Source of the DNA: Clostridia bacterium
GTDB taxonomy: Bacteria; Bacillota; Clostridia; Oscillospirales; CAG-272
NCBI GenBank assembly: GCA_017508425.1
Contig: JAFVYZ010000007.1
Location: forward strand, 1 to 64,000
Direction of reading: 5' to 3'
Length of the DNA stretch: 64,000 bases
Under the pieces are notes generated by a model. That model saw nothing but the letters and a program-made list of their open reading frames with translations, made no database searches and had not been told where the DNA came from. How positions within the stretch are numbered: position 1 is the first letter of the stretch; every line of letters begins with the position of its first letter. This document shows, piece after piece, positions 62,467-64,000 of this stretch. The translations under genes were made by a program, and so were the position numbers.

Positions 62467-62935
62467 AAATGAAAACAAGATGCAAGATATGATCCGCACG
62501 TCGCTGGAAAACATCCGCGCGATGGTCGATGCCAACACCGTTGTCGGCACGCCGATCGAGACACCCGCGGGCACCACGATCATCCCCATCTCCAAAATTT
62601 CGGTCGGTTACGCCTCGGGCGGTACCGACTCCTCCTCGAAAAAGGAGGGCGGCGCCAAGGCCCTGTTTGCAGGTGGCGGCGGTACCGGTCTTTCGGTCCA
62701 GCCCGTTTGCTTTATCGCCGTTGACGCTACGGGAGACGTGGAGGTCCTGCCTCTTGCCGCCGGCAAAGAGTGCGACACGGTTGAGCTGATCGCCGGTCTG
62801 ATCGAGCGAACCCCCGATATTCTTTCGCACATCAAGGGCTTTTTCTCCAAAAAGAAGAAAAAGGCCGACGCCACCGACGACGTGGCTCAAAAGGCGGCCG
62901 AGGTCGTTTCCAAAATCACCGGTGAAGAAGAATAA
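62459..62935 (+). CDS. gerW: sporulation protein GerW (YtfJ)
   Basis: A 158-residue member of the GerW/YtfJ family. MIRTSLENIRAMVDANTVVGTPIETPAGTTIIPISKISVGYASGG and GGGGTGLSVQPVCFIAVDATGDVEVLPL are characteristic. In Bacillus it is needed for L-alanine germination and for the spore-cortex lytic enzyme SleB. The ATG at 62459 follows AAAGGAG by seven bases. Its overlap with the DUF2953 gene supports forespore co-expression. Confidence 0.95.
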   Translation: MAENENKMQDMIRTSLENIRAMVDANTVVGTPIETPAGTTIIPISKISVGYASGGTDSSSKKEGGAKALFAGGGGTGLSVQPVCFIAVDATGDVEVLPLAAGKECDTVELIAGLIERTPDILSHIKGFFSKKKKKADATDDVAQKAAEVVSKITGEEE

Positions 62936-62991
62936 GGCATATTAAAAATGCCCCCTCCATATAGTCAAATAGAACCTTATGGAGGTGGACT

Positions 62992-64000
62992 ATGCCCCGT
63001 ATTTTACGATTTTTGACCCTTTTGGCGGCCTTGCTGCTTCTTTGTCCCCTACCGACCCTTGCGTTCGGTACGGCAGGAGAGCCCCAAAGCACGTCCCTGC
63101 CCCCACCCGTCAAGCAAGCCCCTGCTGTCAGTGCCGCCGCGGCGGTACTGTACGACCCCGTCAGCGGCAATTTCCTATACCTGAAAAATGCCGATGAACG
63201 GCGCGCGATGGCCAGCACCACCAAAATTATGACCGCGTTGGTCGTGCTTTCGCACTGCCGCCTCGAGGACACGGTAAAAGTGCCGCGCGAGGCAGTGGGC
63301 ATTGAGGGATCGTCGGTCTATCTCTTTGAAAATGAGGAGATCACGGTAAAGGCCCTGCTTTACGCGCTTCTCCTTAATTCCGCCAACGATGCGGCGACCG
63401 CCCTTGCCATCCATACGGCAGGCAGCACCGCGGCCTTTGCCACTTTGATGAACGAGCAAGCGGCGGCCTTGGGCCTCAAGGACACGCATTTTACAAACCC
63501 CCACGGCCTTACCGATGCGGCGCATTACACCACGGCCAAGGAGTTGGCCCTGATCACGGCCGAGGCCCTGAAAAACGCCACCTTTGCCGAGATCGTGGCC
63601 ACCAAACGCTACGAGGTCCCGCAAAACGGCACCGAAGCAACGCGGCTTTTTCTCAACCACAATCGGCTGCTTCGTACCTACGAGGGGGCTGTGGGTGTCA
63701 AAACGGGCTTTACCAAAAAAAGCGGACGCTGCCTTGTCAGCGCCGCAACGCGAAACGCCCTCACCCTCATTGCCGTAACGCTTGACGCACCGAGTGATTG
63801 GCAGGATCACCGCGCCCTTTTGGACTTTGGATTTTCGGAATACGAGGGCTTTTGTCCCTCGCCGTCGCCCTTCACGCTCCCCGTGGTGGGCGGTGTCAAA
63901 AATGAGGTCACGCTTTGCCCCGTGGGGCACATTGCCCTCACGCTCCCGAAGGCGCACGCCGAGATCCAAGCGACCCTTGAGGCACCGCGCTTTTTGTTTG
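62992..64000 (+). CDS. D-alanyl-D-alanine carboxypeptidase, DacF/PBP5 type (3' end outside window)
   Basis: The first 336 codons of a low-molecular-weight penicillin-binding protein. A signal peptide (about 1-25) precedes the serine peptidase domain with all three motifs: S-x-x-K in MASTTKIMTALV, S-x-N in LLNSANDAAT and K-T-G in GVKTGFTKKSGRCL. It trims the terminal D-alanine from peptidoglycan stem peptides outside the membrane. DacF-type enzymes in spore-formers help shape the spore cortex, in line with gerW just upstream. GGAGGTGG precedes the ATG. Confidence 0.94.
   Translation, partial: MPRILRFLTLLAALLLLCPLPTLAFGTAGEPQSTSLPPPVKQAPAVSAAAAVLYDPVSGNFLYLKNADERRAMASTTKIMTALVVLSHCRLEDTVKVPREAVGIEGSSVYLFENEEITVKALLYALLLNSANDAATALAIHTAGSTAAFATLMNEQAAALGLKDTHFTNPHGLTDAAHYTTAKELALITAEALKNATFAEIVATKRYEVPQNGTEATRLFLNHNRLLRTYEGAVGVKTGFTKKSGRCLVSAATRNALTLIAVTLDAPSDWQDHRALLDFGFSEYEGFCPSPSPFTLPVVGGVKNEVTLCPVGHIALTLPKAHAEIQATLEAPRFLF

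Overview
The window is a dense bacterial chromosomal segment, about 60 intact genes, moderately GC-rich (roughly mid-50s percent by eye). It looks like a spore-forming member of the Clostridia, most plausibly an uncultured Oscillospirales/Ruminococcaceae-type gut anaerobe. The evidence is the spore germination protease gpr, the sporulation protein gerW, a dacF-type D,D-carboxypeptidase, the Firmicutes order scpA-scpB-DUF2953-gerW, and the infC-rpmI-rplT operon with an AUU start on infC. The lineage below class is inference. There is no phage, CRISPR array or insertion sequence.

Layout. 1-7290 (minus): a truncated sugar-type ABC ATPase, tex, an RsuA-type pseudouridine synthase, and an operon of a degenerate response regulator, an HtrA protease and two MgtC paralogues. 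7501-10207 (plus): ychF, trmB, truB. 10244-11539 (minus): a uronate isomerase homologue that has lost its metal-binding histidines. 11698-14970 (plus): a MutS-family ATPase, an Lrp regulator and an aminotransferase. Then gpr (minus), a peptide-binding lipoprotein, a metallo-hydrolase, gltX, glnS and a glycerophosphodiesterase (plus). 22793-30077 (minus): an ABC exporter, an 1182-residue PHP-domain protein, a DUF554 protein, a mosaic of palindromic repeats abutting tRNA-Lys, and a flavodoxin. ligA and a DUF368 protein follow on plus, then an esterase/dehydrogenase pair on minus.

35368-53744 is a long minus-strand housekeeping block: infC-rpmI-rplT, trmH, dprA, topA, trmFO, rnc, then smc-ftsY-rdgB-yhbY-nadD-yqeK-rsfS-leuS and rpsU. 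It covers translation initiation, tRNA and rRNA modification, chromosome topology and segregation, and membrane targeting. From 54097 the plus strand carries lon, engB, two histidine phosphatases, lysA, a site-2 protease, scpA, scpB, DUF2953, gerW and a truncated dacF. Smc and ScpA/ScpB, which form one condensin complex, are about 15 kb apart on opposite strands.

The items most worth a second look are the uronate-isomerase pseudoenzyme, the tRNA-Lys-associated repeat mosaic with tRNA-end mimics, the phospho-acceptor-less response regulator leading the HtrA/MgtC operon, the two-promoter infC leader, and an 18-bp perfect palindrome upstream of lon.
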